NCBI RefSeq assembly: GCF_000719555.1
Contig: NZ_JOGX01000017.1
Location: forward strand, 1 to 64,000
DNA length: 64,000 nucleotides
Source: Streptomyces sp. NRRL F-5727
GTDB taxonomy: Bacteria; Actinomycetota; Actinomycetes; Streptomycetales; Streptomycetaceae
Reading direction: 5' to 3'
Shown here: positions 44,493 to 52,995 of the stretch, piece after piece
How positions within the stretch are numbered: position 1 is the first letter of the stretch
Layout of the letters: each line of letters starts with the position of its first letter
Notes under the pieces: generated by a model
Told to the model about the DNA's origin: nothing
What the model saw: only the letters and a program-made list of their open reading frames with translations
Database searches by the model: none
Translations under genes and position numbers: made by a program

Positions 44493-45439
44493 GCACCCAC
44501 AGGCGTACCCGTACCACCGCCCTCGTCCTGACCGCCGCCACGGCGCTGGCACTCACCGCCTGCTCCGGCGGCGATCCCGCGGCGACCGACCCGGCCGGAG
44601 CGGCGCGGGACGCGCTGCCCACGCAGGACGTGGTGGCGGCGGTCGGCCGGAACGAGGCGGCGGTGCGGCTGCTGCCCGCGGAGGTCCGCGAGCGGGGCAC
44701 GCTGACGCTCGCCGCCTCGGTCGGCACCCCGCCCAGCTCGGCGTACCTCCCCGACGGGAAGACCGTCGTCGGCCTGGACGCCGACTTCGCGGCCGCCGTC
44801 GCGCGGGCGCTCGGTCTGGAACTGAAGCGCGAGGCGGCCGGGTTCGAGGTGATCCTGCCGGCGCTGGGCAGCGGGAAGTACGACGTCGGCACCGGCAACT
44901 TCGGGGTCACCGAGGAGCGCCGGAAGACGATCGACTTCGTGACCTACATCAACGACGGGCAGGGCTTCGCGGTCCGCGCGGACAGTCCGCTGAAGTCGGT
45001 CACCGATCTGACGCAGCTGTGCGGGCTGAAGGTGGCGACCGGCGCCGGCACCACCTTCGAGCAGACCCTGGAGAAGAACCGGGGGCGCTGCGCGGCGGCG
45101 GGGAAGGAGCCGTACGAGGTGAACGTCTTCAACGAGGGCGGGGCGCCCTGGCTGGCGCTCCGGCAGGGCCGCAGCGACGTGGTGATGAGCACCATCAACG
45201 GCATCCGGTACGCGGTGGACCGGCAGCCCGGCACGCGCTTCCTCAACGAGTACCGGCGGCTCGACGTCGGCTTCGCCTTCAGGAAGGGGTCCGCGCTGAC
45301 GCCCGCCTTCCGGGCGGCGGTGAACGGGCTGAAGGCGGACGGCACCTACGACCGGATCCTGCGGAAGTGGGGGGTGACCGCCTCGGGCATCGCCGAGTCG
45401 CGGATCTCCCCGCCGGAGCTGCCCGCCCCGGCGAGGTGA
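44489..45439 (+). CDS. Second ABC solute-binding lipoprotein, polar amino acid type
   Basis: The 316-residue product has lipobox LTACSGG. Its mature sequence resembles the binding protein at 38172: RERGTLTLAASVGTPPSSAYLPDGKTVVGLDADFAAAVARALGL, then NFGVTEERRKTIDFVTY and GLKVATGAGTTFEQTL, ending GTYDRILRKWGV. Two mature Cys residues (QLCGLKV and GRCAAAGK) may form a disulfide. No permease or ATPase gene accompanies it, so it probably docks on the importer encoded by the divergent operon, widening its ligand range. It is co-translated with the GNAT gene. Confidence 0.9.
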   Translation: MSTHRRTRTTALVLTAATALALTACSGGDPAATDPAGAARDALPTQDVVAAVGRNEAAVRLLPAEVRERGTLTLAASVGTPPSSAYLPDGKTVVGLDADFAAAVARALGLELKREAAGFEVILPALGSGKYDVGTGNFGVTEERRKTIDFVTYINDGQGFAVRADSPLKSVTDLTQLCGLKVATGAGTTFEQTLEKNRGRCAAAGKEPYEVNVFNEGGAPWLALRQGRSDVVMSTINGIRYAVDRQPGTRFLNEYRRLDVGFAFRKGSALTPAFRAAVNGLKADGTYDRILRKWGVTASGIAESRISPPELPAPAR

Positions 45440-45455
45440 CCCGCGCGACGGCCCG

Positions 45456-46763
45456 TCAGCAGCTGCAGTCGCAGCCGCAGCCGTCGCAGCAGCCGCAGCC
45501 GTCCTCTCCGCAGCAGTTGGAGCAGCACTCGCAGCCGTCGCAGCAGCTGCCGCAGTCGCACTGCTGGCACAGGCCGTCCTTGCGCTCCCGGCTCCACGGG
45601 TCCTCGTAGCTGCCGCAGCACATCTGGCACGTGCAGGCGAGGCCGGCCCAGACCGCGCAACCGGCGATCAGGCCGCGCCGGTTGCGGTGCGGCGGGCCGG
45701 GCGGGAAGCCGCCGCCGCCCCCGCCGCCGCCCGGTCCGGGGTTCCAGGGCCCGCCCGGTCCGGCGGGACCGCCGGGGCCGGGGGCGTACGGGGTGCCGGG
45801 GCCGTAAGGGCTGCCGGTCCCGGGGCCGTTCGGCGCGTAGGGGTTGCCGGGCACCGGGCCGTGGGCGCCCGCCGGGGCGCCGCCGCCGACGTGGGAGCAG
45901 GTCGTGGTGCCGAAGGCGCGGTCGACCGAGACCCGCAGTTCGTGCGCGAGGAGCTGGTGGACGAGCTTGTGGTCGGTGAACTCGGCGTCGCGCAGCGCCA
46001 GCCGGATGCCGTGCAGGGCGTCGTCGGCGAGCCGGCGGGCCTCCTCGCGGGAGGTGCCGGTGGCGGTGAGCGGGTTCCAGGCGCCGGCCTCGGCGTCGGC
46101 GGCCTGGTCCTCGACGGCGTCGAGGAGGTGGGCGAGGCGGCCGAAGAGCCGGCCCGCCTCGGCGAGCGGTTCGGCGTTCCCGGGCCGGCCGGCGAGGAGC
46201 GCGGTGTGGGCGAAGGCGGCGGCGGTGGCGGTCTCGGTGGGTTCGGTGACGACGAGGAGCGGGGTGCCGGGGCCGGCGAGGGACTCGATGCCGGTCTGGC
46301 GGTCCACGGCGTCGACGAGCACGGCGGTGTCGAAGCCGACCGCGTGGCCCGCCCGGGCGCCGGCCCTGTCCCAGGAGCGGGCGACCCGGCGGGCCGCGGC
46401 GGCGACCGGCCGGCGGGCCAGCAGGCCGTCCCGGTCGGCGACGTGGTCGCGCACCTTGGCCGAGGCGAGGACGAGCGAGACGGCGGCGGCGAGCCGGGCG
46501 CCCTCGCCGCGGGCGACGGGCGCGGTGCGCATCGCGCGCAGCGGGCAGGGGCCCGCGGTGCGCCGGCCGGTCTCCGTGACGCCGGTCTGAGCCTCCGTCA
46601 GGACCGAGACGATGAGCCCGTCGTAGTTGGTCACGACCCGGGCGAACTGGCCGTGGTCGGCACGCAGGGCCAGACACAGTCCGCACAGGTGCGCCATCCA
46701 CTGGGTCTTCAGGTGGTCGGTGAGCCGATGGGTGCAGGGCCTGACTATTCCGAACAATTCCAT
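45456..46763 (-). CDS. DUF5685 protein with a cysteine-rich C-terminal tail
   Basis: The 435-residue protein has an all-helical N-terminal domain of about 300 residues starting MELFGIVRPCTHRLTDHLKTQWMAHLCGLCLALR, with FDTAVLVDAVDRQ and an acidic AEAGAWNPL region, matching DUF5685 as I remember it. A low-complexity Gly/Pro/Asn/Tyr linker follows. The last 59 residues (45459-45635) hold 21 Cys, arranged as CTC, CC, CDC, CC, CECC and similar groups, which should bind metal or form clustered disulfides. No signal peptide is present. Older annotations call relatives putative regulators; the function is not established. Start ATG 46763 follows GGGGG. Confidence 0.82.
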   Translation of the reverse strand: MELFGIVRPCTHRLTDHLKTQWMAHLCGLCLALRADHGQFARVVTNYDGLIVSVLTEAQTGVTETGRRTAGPCPLRAMRTAPVARGEGARLAAAVSLVLASAKVRDHVADRDGLLARRPVAAAARRVARSWDRAGARAGHAVGFDTAVLVDAVDRQTGIESLAGPGTPLLVVTEPTETATAAAFAHTALLAGRPGNAEPLAEAGRLFGRLAHLLDAVEDQAADAEAGAWNPLTATGTSREEARRLADDALHGIRLALRDAEFTDHKLVHQLLAHELRVSVDRAFGTTTCSHVGGGAPAGAHGPVPGNPYAPNGPGTGSPYGPGTPYAPGPGGPAGPGGPWNPGPGGGGGGGGFPPGPPHRNRRGLIAGCAVWAGLACTCQMCCGSYEDPWSRERKDGLCQQCDCGSCCDGCECCSNCCGEDGCGCCDGCGCDCSC

Positions 46764-47090
46764 CCCCCGTGGTGCGGTGCGCGAGCGTGCCGGGCGCGGA
46801 GCGCGGACGGCCTCGCGGCATCGTAGCGAGGGGCGGCGTTCACCCGTACGCGCCCGACGTCACCCTTCTGGACCGACTTTCATATTTTCAGCAGCATGGC
46901 CCTCCGTCAGACCCCGCATACCCCAAGTTTCCTGACGAATCGCCAGGAAACGGGCCTCACGTTCTGCACCAGTACCGTCACGAATCCCCTGCGCGGCGCC
47001 TATCCACTTGGCGCGCGATCCGCATCATGGACGACGATAGGGATTGCGGAACCACAAGTGACCGCAGTGACCGCGTGAAAGGAGGCGTCC
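46764..47090. other. 327-bp intergenic region between DUF5685 and sflA
   Basis: No gene is supported. The stretch around 46880-46960 is AT-richer than its surroundings and holds a perfect inverted repeat TTTCCTG-N9-CAGGAAA (46928-46950). A TAGGGA hexamer at 47038-47043 is a possible -10 for sflA. Confidence 0.55.
47057..47074 (+). repeat. Tandem AGTGACCGC repeat before sflA
   Basis: AGTGACCGC occurs twice in succession and is followed by GTGA, immediately upstream of the sflA ribosome site. AGTGA half-sites occur in BldD boxes, but here they are direct repeats rather than inverted ones, so a BldD site is only a possibility. Confidence 0.4.
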
Positions 47091-47525
47091 ATGGGATCGG
47101 TGCGCAAGGCGAGCGCCTGGCTGGGACTCGTCGAGGACAACGACGAGCGTTACTACGACGACGAGTACGCCGACGGTGCCGAGAGCGGCGACGCCTGGGT
47201 GACGGACCCCCGGGTCCGGGTCGCCTCGGACACCGCCGAGGACCGGGGCCGCCGGATCGCCACCGTCTCGCCCGACAGCTTCCGGGACGCCCGGGCCATC
47301 GGCGAGCTCTTCCGGGACGGTGTCCCGGTGATCGTGAACCTGACCGCCATGGAGCCGAACGACGCCAAGCGGGTCGTCGACTTCGCCGCGGGCCTCGCCT
47401 TCGGCCTGCGCGGCTCGATCGAGCGCGTGGCGACCCGGGTCTTCCTGCTCACCCCCGCCGACACCGAGATCGTCAGCGGCGAGTCCGGCCGCCGTCAGCA
47501 GGACGGTTTCTTCAATCAGAGCTGA
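47091..47525 (+). CDS. sflA: SepF-like cell division protein
   Basis: The 144-residue protein has a SepF layout: an N-terminal amphipathic start ([13 protein letters not shown]), an acidic Tyr-rich linker ([15 protein letters not shown]) and the C-terminal SepF fold ([46 protein letters not shown], then [12 protein letters not shown]). SepF proteins tether and bundle FtsZ at the membrane. Streptomyces carry SepF in the dcw cluster plus the paralogues SflA and SflB. This solitary copy, in the hmgA-der block, fits SflA; the paralogue choice rests on recalled synteny. The ribosome site AAAGGAGG is very strong. It ends at a long hairpin terminator. Confidence 0.85.
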   Translation: MGSVRKASAWLGLVEDNDERYYDDEYADGAESGDAWVTDPRVRVASDTAEDRGRRIATVSPDSFRDARAIGELFRDGVPVIVNLTAMEPNDAKRVVDFAAGLAFGLRGSIERVATRVFLLTPADTEIVSGESGRRQQDGFFNQS

Positions 47526-47594
47526 CGCGCCCCGACCGCCCGGCGCCGCACCGCGCCGCCCCCGGATCGCCCCGCGATCCCGACCGACGCCACC

Positions 47595-47627
47595 CCGGCC
47601 CGGACCCGCCCCGCGGGACCGGGCCGG
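47595..47627. terminator. Bidirectional hairpin terminator
   Basis: CCGGCCCGG (47595-47603) pairs with CCGGGCCGG (47619-47627), with an inner CCCGC/GCGGG stem and a 3-nt loop, between convergent sflA and the MFS gene. Confidence 0.8.
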
Positions 47628-47632
47628 TCGCG

Positions 47633-49387
47633 TCAGCGGGCCCGGCCGGCCGCGCCGCTCATCGTCTCCGCGGGGCCGGAGCCCGGCAGCGGCCGGGGCT
47701 CGGCCGCCGCCCCGGTGTCGCCCGGGGAGGCCACCGGCTGACCGGGCACCATCGTCGGACCGGCGCACCCGTCGCGCTCCCCCGCCGCCGGCGCGCCCGC
47801 GGCCCGCGCGGCCTCGGCCGCCGCCTCCTCCAGCGCCGCCTCGACGTCCACCGGGCACTCCATCACCCGGGGCAGCCGGACGGCCATCACGGCACCGGCG
47901 AGGAGCAGGCCCGCGCTCACCAGGAGGGTGAGGTGCAGTCCGTCGACGAAGGCGTGGCGCGCGGCGGCGTGCAGGGCCGCGCCGGCCGCTCCGCCGAGCC
48001 GGTCGGCGACCTGGTACGCCTCGCCGAGCGAGTTCGCCGCGGCGTCGCTCGCCTCCGCCGGCACCCCGGGGACGCCGGTCAGGCCGGGGGCGTACGCCGC
48101 GTTCATGACGCTGCCGAGCAGGGCGATGCCCATGCCCGCGCCGAGCTGGTACGAGGTCTCGCCGATCGCGGCGGCCCCGCCGGCGCTCCGCGGCGGCGCC
48201 TCGCTGAGCATCGACTCGTACGCCGAGAAGAGGGTGGTCTGGAGGCCGAAGCCGAGCAGGACGAAACCGGCGGTGAGCAGCAGCGGCCGGTCGTGCTGGC
48301 CCATGAGCGTGAGCAGCAGCACCGCTCCGGCGGTGAGCAGGAAGCCCCAGCCGACCATCCGGCGGGGTCCGAGCCGGCGCAGGGTGTACGAACCGGTGGC
48401 GCCGGCCGCCATGGCGGCGAAGGTGAGCGGGAGGAGCCGCAGCCCGGTCTCCAGGGGGCTGAGTCCGAGGACCAGCTGGAGGTACTGGACGGCGATGAGC
48501 TCCAGGCCGACCAGGGCCAGCATGGCGAGGACGATGCAGCCGACGGAGGTGGTGAAGGCGGGCCGGGAGAAGAGCCGCATGTCGATCAGCGGGTGCGGCC
48601 TGCGCCGCTGGCGCCGGACGAAGAGGACCAGGAGCAGCACGCCGGCGAGCAGGGGTCCGGCGGTGAGCGGGGAGAACAGCGGCTCTCCGGCGCCGGCCCG
48701 CTTCACGCCGAGGACGCAGCCGAGGACGCCGGCCGCGGCCATCAGCGCGCCGAGGACGTCCCAGGGGCCCTCCGCGCTCCCCCGCGACTCGGGCAGGAGC
48801 CGGCGGGCGAGCGGCAGGATCAGCGCCATCAGCGGGATGTTGATGAGGAAGACGGAGCCCCACCAGTAGTGCTCGACGAGGAAGCCGCCGAGCACCGGAC
48901 CGGCGGCCGCGCCGATCGCGGCGACCGCCGTCCAGATGCCGATGGCGGTGGCGCGCTCGCGGCGGTCGGGGAAGACCGTCCGGATGATGGAGAGGGTCGC
49001 CGGCATGATCATGGCGCCGCCGACGCCGAGCAGGGCGCGGGCCGCGATGAGGACCCAGGGCTCGGTGGCGAGGGCGGCGACGGCCGAGGCGACGCCGAAG
49101 AGTCCGTAGCCGAGGAGGAGGACCCGCCGCCGGCCGATCCGGTCACCGAGGGTGCCGAAGAGGATCAGCAGCGAGGCGCAGACCAGCGGGTAGGCGTCGA
49201 CGATCCAGAGCAGCTCGGTGGAGCCGGGGCGCAGGTTCTCGGTCAGCGAGGGGACGGCGACGTGGAGGATGGTCGCGTCGAGGGCGACCAGGAGCAGGCT
49301 GACGCAGAGGACGACGAGGACGGCCCAGCGGTTCGCGTCGCCGACGGCCGCACGCCGTCCTGCTCGGGCCGTGATCGTCCGCGACAT
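47633..49387 (-). CDS. MFS multidrug exporter, EmrB/QacA (DHA2, 14-span) type
   Basis: The 584-residue protein has about fourteen spans and DHA2 motifs: LLLVALDATILHVAVPSL (motif D1), GTLGDRIGRRRVLLLG (motif A), ARALLGVGGAMIMPATLSII and TAVAAIGAAAGPVLGGFLVEHYWW (motif C). The C-terminal tail of about 80 residues is cytoplasmic and Ala/Pro rich. Such exporters expel cationic drugs or the cell's own antibiotics using the proton gradient. ATG 49387 follows GGAGG. No regulator gene adjoins it, but a perfect 16-bp palindrome lies in its upstream region. Confidence 0.92.
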   Translation of the reverse strand: MSRTITARAGRRAAVGDANRWAVLVVLCVSLLLVALDATILHVAVPSLTENLRPGSTELLWIVDAYPLVCASLLILFGTLGDRIGRRRVLLLGYGLFGVASAVAALATEPWVLIAARALLGVGGAMIMPATLSIIRTVFPDRRERATAIGIWTAVAAIGAAAGPVLGGFLVEHYWWGSVFLINIPLMALILPLARRLLPESRGSAEGPWDVLGALMAAAGVLGCVLGVKRAGAGEPLFSPLTAGPLLAGVLLLVLFVRRQRRRPHPLIDMRLFSRPAFTTSVGCIVLAMLALVGLELIAVQYLQLVLGLSPLETGLRLLPLTFAAMAAGATGSYTLRRLGPRRMVGWGFLLTAGAVLLLTLMGQHDRPLLLTAGFVLLGFGLQTTLFSAYESMLSEAPPRSAGGAAAIGETSYQLGAGMGIALLGSVMNAAYAPGLTGVPGVPAEASDAAANSLGEAYQVADRLGGAAGAALHAAARHAFVDGLHLTLLVSAGLLLAGAVMAVRLPRVMECPVDVEAALEEAAAEAARAAGAPAAGERDGCAGPTMVPGQPVASPGDTGAAAEPRPLPGSGPAETMSGAAGRAR

Positions 49388-49547
49388 GTACGTACCTCCA
49401 AGTGACGCTCTCGCGCTCGGCATGGCGCCGCCGACCAGGGCTGATGTGCGTGCGGCGGCGCGGCGATGAGGGGCGAGTGAGCCGTCAGCGTACGCGAGGA
49501 CGGGCCCGGGGAGGGTGGCGCACCTCTCACCCCGGCGAGGCTCCCGG

Positions 49548-49563
49548 TGTGGCGTACGCCACA
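49548..49563. promoter_or_regulatory. Perfect 16-bp palindrome, candidate operator
   Basis: TGTGGCGTACGCCACA is fully self-complementary and lies about 160 bp upstream of the MFS exporter. Its size suits a TetR- or MarR-type dimer. No regulator gene is adjacent. Confidence 0.5.
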
Positions 49564-49784
49564 GGGTGCGCCCCGCGCGTCGCATGGAATTCCGCACGGA
49601 CGGGTGTTTGAAGTAATTCCGTGCCGTACAAACAGGCTTCCGGAATCAGCACCGGCGGCAATAGGGCGGAAGGTCATCGGATTTTCCGACGGGAGTCCGG
49701 AATTGCCGGGCCACTGAGACCTACTCCACATCACATCGTCATCACGAAGGGAGCGGATCGCCCGGGTCGTCTGCTCACCCCCTG

Positions 49785-49790
49785 TAACGT
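49785..49790 (+). promoter_or_regulatory. -10 box (TAACGT) before the PAP2 gene
   Basis: TAACGT is 7 bases before GTG 49798, indicating a leaderless transcript and fixing the start. Confidence 0.6.
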
Positions 49791-49797
49791 CGATTGG

Positions 49798-50697
49798 GTG
49801 CGTACCGACATCTTTGCCCGGCTGGACCGGGAGCCGGTCCCGCCGAAGATAGAGGTCCCGCGGATGACCCGGACGCGTCTCGCCCTCTTCGGCGGGACGT
49901 CGGCGTTCTACCTCGCGGTCGTGGTGGCGGTGCTGTTGTCCACCTGGCTGGTGACCCTCGACTGGAAGATCATGCTCTTCCGTCCCTACCAGCAGTGGCC
50001 GGAGCTGCACGCCTTCCTGGACTACTACGTCGTCCTCGGACAGCGCGGCCCGACGGCGGTGATGGTGGCGGCCTGGCTGGGCTGGCGCTCCTGGCGCCAG
50101 CACACCCTGCGGCCGCTCCTCTCGCTCGGCGCGGCGCTGCTGCTCCTCAACGTCACCGTCGGCGCGGTGAAGCTCGGACTCGGCCGGCTCGGCCCCCACT
50201 ACGCGACACAGATCGGCTCGGCCGAGCTGTTCGCGGGCGGCGACATATTCCCCTCCGGTCACACCGCGAACGCGGTGGTGACCTGGGGCATCCTGGCCTA
50301 CCTCGCCACCACCCCGCGGGCCCGGCGCTATCTGTCGGCGCTCTCCGCCGTGGTCGCGCTCGGCGTCGGCCTCACGACCGTCTACCTCGGCACGCACTGG
50401 CTGAGCGACGTGCTGCTGGGCTGGGCCGCCGGCCTGCTGATCCTGCTGGCGCTGCCCTGGTGCGAGCCGGTCATCGCCGTGGTGGAGGCGTGGCTCCTGG
50501 ACCGGCGCGACCGGATCAGGGCGCGGCTGCGGGCCCGTCGCCGGCTGGTGCCCTCGCTGCCGGTGGCGTCCGGCGGGCCGCGGCTCTTCCCGGCACCGGT
50601 GGCCGCCGAGGAGCCGTCCCGGGAGACCGTGGGGGCGGCGGCGAGCCACGCCAGGGCGGCCCGGAGCCGGCCGTCGTCGGACCGCCTCACCGCCTGA
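49798..50697 (+). CDS. PAP2-family membrane phosphatase
   Basis: The 299-residue protein has about five or six spans and the phosphatidic-acid-phosphatase motifs: KLGLGRLGP (C1, slightly divergent), FPSGHTANAV (C2, with catalytic His) and TTVYLGTHWLSDVLLGW (C3, nucleophile His and Asp; the usual Arg of SRxxxxxHxxxD is Thr here). It should dephosphorylate a lipid phosphate, such as undecaprenyl pyrophosphate or phosphatidate, at the outer face of the membrane. A basic, Ala-rich tail of about 70 residues is cytoplasmic. GTG 49798 is chosen from the TAACGT box; the open frame continues to 49621. Confidence 0.9.
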   Translation: MRTDIFARLDREPVPPKIEVPRMTRTRLALFGGTSAFYLAVVVAVLLSTWLVTLDWKIMLFRPYQQWPELHAFLDYYVVLGQRGPTAVMVAAWLGWRSWRQHTLRPLLSLGAALLLLNVTVGAVKLGLGRLGPHYATQIGSAELFAGGDIFPSGHTANAVVTWGILAYLATTPRARRYLSALSAVVALGVGLTTVYLGTHWLSDVLLGWAAGLLILLALPWCEPVIAVVEAWLLDRRDRIRARLRARRRLVPSLPVASGGPRLFPAPVAAEEPSRETVGAAASHARAARSRPSSDRLTA

Positions 50698-50714
50698 CCC
50701 ACCGCCCCGTCCGT

Positions 50715-50756
50715 ACGCGAGAGGGCCCCGGCCACCCGGCCGGGGCCCTCTCGCGT
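50715..50756. terminator. Perfect 19-bp bidirectional terminator
   Basis: ACGCGAGAGGGCCCCGGCC (50715-50733) pairs with its exact complement (50738-50756) around a 4-nt loop, between the convergent PAP2 and I78-like genes. Confidence 0.88.
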
Positions 50757-50764
50757 GTCCGGCC

Positions 50765-50980
50765 TCAGCCGATCCAGCAGCGGGTGACGGTGTCGTCCGC
50801 GACCTCGAGGTTGAGGCGTCCGGCGACGTACTCCATGGTGACGATCGCGCCGGGCGGGAGGGTCCGGACGGTGCGCCAGCCACGGGTCCTGGCGAGCCGG
50901 GCGGCGCCGTCCGCGTCGAGGCCCACATAGGACTCGGGCGCGTCTCGGGGCGGTTCGGGGATGCGCGGTATGGGTGCCAT
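50765..50980 (-). CDS. Small I78-like peptidase inhibitor family protein
   Basis: The 71-residue protein reads YVGLDADGAARLARTRGWRT, VRTLPPGAIVTMEYVAGRLNLEVAD and ends CWIG. This matches the I78 inhibitor pattern (G-x-D-A-x-x-A, then V-R-x-x-x-P-G-x-x-x-T-x-D/E-Y-x-x-x-R-L-N), known from Aspergillus elastase inhibitor and bacterial homologues. No signal peptide is present, so it would act inside the cell unless exported otherwise. ATG 50980 was chosen over 50989 because TAACGT lies 7 bases before it. Confidence 0.8.
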   Translation of the reverse strand: MAPIPRIPEPPRDAPESYVGLDADGAARLARTRGWRTVRTLPPGAIVTMEYVAGRLNLEVADDTVTRCWIG

Positions 50981-51288
50981 GGGGTTCACGTTAGTCCCCT
51001 CGCGGTCACGCTTGCGTCACAACTTCCCGACAGCCGCGGCGGCGGCCGGGCCGCTGCCGGAGACGGTGTTCCCGGCCGTTTCTCCGGTAATTCGAATAGG
51101 CGGCCGGAGGTTCGCACGAGCTGTTCGGGGTGTTTTCCCGCCCCGCCGGACCCGGCCTGGCCGAATTCCCGCCCCGGGGCCAACCGGCGAAATATGCGGA
51201 GGCCCGCGCGCGGCTCCCTCACCGTTCCCTTACAAGATGCCTACTCTGGCCGGACGCCGGAGAACCGGAACACGGGGCGGAGGCACCG
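50981..51288. other. 308-bp divergent region between the I78-like gene and ctaD
   Basis: No gene is supported. It holds the -10 box of the I78-like gene at one end and, near ctaD, a TACTCT hexamer (51242-51247) that could be its -10. GTGAC half-sites repeat near 51004-51020 (minus strand). Confidence 0.5.
50988..50993 (-). promoter_or_regulatory. -10 box (TAACGT) before the I78-like gene
   Basis: On the minus strand TAACGT is 7 bases before ATG 50980, the leaderless arrangement. Confidence 0.55.
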
Positions 51289-52986
51289 ATGAGCACCGAG
51301 GCGGCGACCACCACGGCCGAATCGGCACGGCAGCGGCACGGCCGGATCCTGGTCGACTGGCTGACCACCACCGACCACAAGAAGATCGGTCACCTCTATC
51401 TGGTGACCTCGTTCGTCTTCTTCCTCTTCGGCGGTCTGCTGGCGATGGCGATGCGGGCGGAGCTGGCCCGCCCCGGCCTCCAGTACCTCTCCAACGAGCA
51501 GTTCAACCAGGCGTTCACCCAGCACGGCACGATCATGCTGCTGCTCTTCGCCACCCCGACCTTCGCCGGCTTCGCCAACGAGCTGGTGCCGCTCCAGATC
51601 GGCGCGCCCGACGTCGCCTTCCCGCGCCTCAACATGTTCTCGTACTGGCTGTTCCTGCTCGGCGGGCTGATGGTGGTCGGCTCCTTCCTCACCCCGAGCG
51701 GGCCGCCCGACTTCGGCTGGACCGCCTACGCGCCGCTGAACAGCGCCGAACGCTCCCCCGGGATCGGCGCCGACCTGTGGATCATGGGGCTGGCGCTCTC
51801 CGGCTTCGGCACGATCCTCGCCTCGGTCAACTTCCTCGCCACCATCGTGGTGATGCGGGCCCCCGGCATGACCATGTTCCGGATGCCGATCTTCACCTGG
51901 AACGTCCTCTTCACCGCGATCCTGGTGCTCGTCGCCTTCCCCGTCCTCGCGGCGGCGCTGCTCTGCCTGGAGGCCGACCGGCGCTTCGGCGCGCTGGTCT
52001 TCGCCCCCGGCAACGGCGGGGCGCTGCTCTGGCAGCACCTCTTCTGGTTCTTCGGCCACCCCGAGGTCTACATCATCGCCCTGCCGTTCTTCGGCATCGT
52101 CAGCGAGATCATCCCGGTCTTCGCCCGCAAGCCGATCTTCGGCTACCTGAGCCTGGTCGCCGCCACCATGACGATCACCGGACTGTCGGTGGTGGTCTGG
52201 GCGCACCACATGTTCGCGACCGGGGCGGTGCTGCTGCCGTTCTTCTCCTTCCTCTCCTTCCTGATCGCGGTGCCGACCGGGGTGAAGTTCTTCAACTGGA
52301 CGGGGACCATGCTGCGGGGCTCGCTCTCCTTCGAGACCCCGATGCTGTGGGCGACCGGCTTCCTGGTGTCCTTCCTCTTCGGCGGGCTGACCGGGGTGAT
52401 CCTGGCCTCGCCGCCGATGGACTTCCACGTCACCGACTCGTACTTCGTCGTCGCCCACTTCCACTACACGGTCTTCGGCACGGTCGTCTTCGCGACCTTC
52501 GCCGGCTTCCACTTCTGGTGGCCGAAGTTCACCGGCAAGCTGCTCGACGAACGGCTCGGCAAGATCCACTTCTGGACCCTCTTCACCGGCTTCCACCTGA
52601 CGTTCCTCGTCCAGCACTGGCTCGGCGCGGAGGGCATGCCGCGGCGGTACGCCGACTACCTGGCCGCGGACGGCTTCACCGCGCTCAACACCCTCTCGTC
52701 GATCGGCGCCTTCCTGCTGGGCGTCTCCACCCTGCCGTTCCTGTACAACGTGTGGCGGACCTGGCGGTACGCGCCGCGGGTGGACGTGGACGACCCGTGG
52801 GGCCACGGGCGTTCCCTGGAGTGGGCCACCTCCTGCCCGCCGCCCCGGCACAACTTCGTGGAGGTGCCCCGGATCCGCTCCGAGTCCCCCGCCTTCGACC
52901 TGCACCACCCGGAGTTCGCCGACTACGAGCGGATCCGGGTGACGAGCCCGCGGCCGGCCCGGCGGGACCGGCGGGAACTCCCCTAG
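51289..52986 (+). CDS. ctaD: Cytochrome c oxidase subunit I (solitary paralogue)
   Basis: The 565-residue protein is a twelve-span haem-copper oxidase subunit I. It begins [15 protein letters not shown], carries the low-spin haem His in [10 protein letters not shown], the CuB His and cross-linked Tyr in [16 protein letters not shown], the CuB His pair in WAHHMF, and the haem ligands in [11 protein letters not shown]. It is full length and should be functional. No ctaC, ctaE, ctaF or qcr genes adjoin it, so this is a second ctaD outside the respiratory cluster, presumably using subunits encoded elsewhere. ATG 51289 follows GGAGG. Confidence 0.94.
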   Translation: MSTEAATTTAESARQRHGRILVDWLTTTDHKKIGHLYLVTSFVFFLFGGLLAMAMRAELARPGLQYLSNEQFNQAFTQHGTIMLLLFATPTFAGFANELVPLQIGAPDVAFPRLNMFSYWLFLLGGLMVVGSFLTPSGPPDFGWTAYAPLNSAERSPGIGADLWIMGLALSGFGTILASVNFLATIVVMRAPGMTMFRMPIFTWNVLFTAILVLVAFPVLAAALLCLEADRRFGALVFAPGNGGALLWQHLFWFFGHPEVYIIALPFFGIVSEIIPVFARKPIFGYLSLVAATMTITGLSVVVWAHHMFATGAVLLPFFSFLSFLIAVPTGVKFFNWTGTMLRGSLSFETPMLWATGFLVSFLFGGLTGVILASPPMDFHVTDSYFVVAHFHYTVFGTVVFATFAGFHFWWPKFTGKLLDERLGKIHFWTLFTGFHLTFLVQHWLGAEGMPRRYADYLAADGFTALNTLSSIGAFLLGVSTLPFLYNVWRTWRYAPRVDVDDPWGHGRSLEWATSCPPPRHNFVEVPRIRSESPAFDLHHPEFADYERIRVTSPRPARRDRRELP

Positions 52987-52995
52987 ACCCCGTCG

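Larger units (their letters stand above)
49388..49797. other. 410-bp divergent region between the MFS and PAP2 genes
   Basis: No gene is supported. The half nearer the MFS gene is GC-rich and holds the palindrome at 49548-49563. The half from about 49585 to 49740 is clearly AT-richer, with the near-repeats AATTCCGCACGG and AATTCCGTGCCG. The frame open from 49621 in phase with the PAP2 gene has non-coding composition. Confidence 0.55.

Noticed and set aside
47057..47074. A confident BldD box before sflA
   Set aside because: AGTGA half-sites are in direct rather than inverted orientation, so only the repeat itself is reported.
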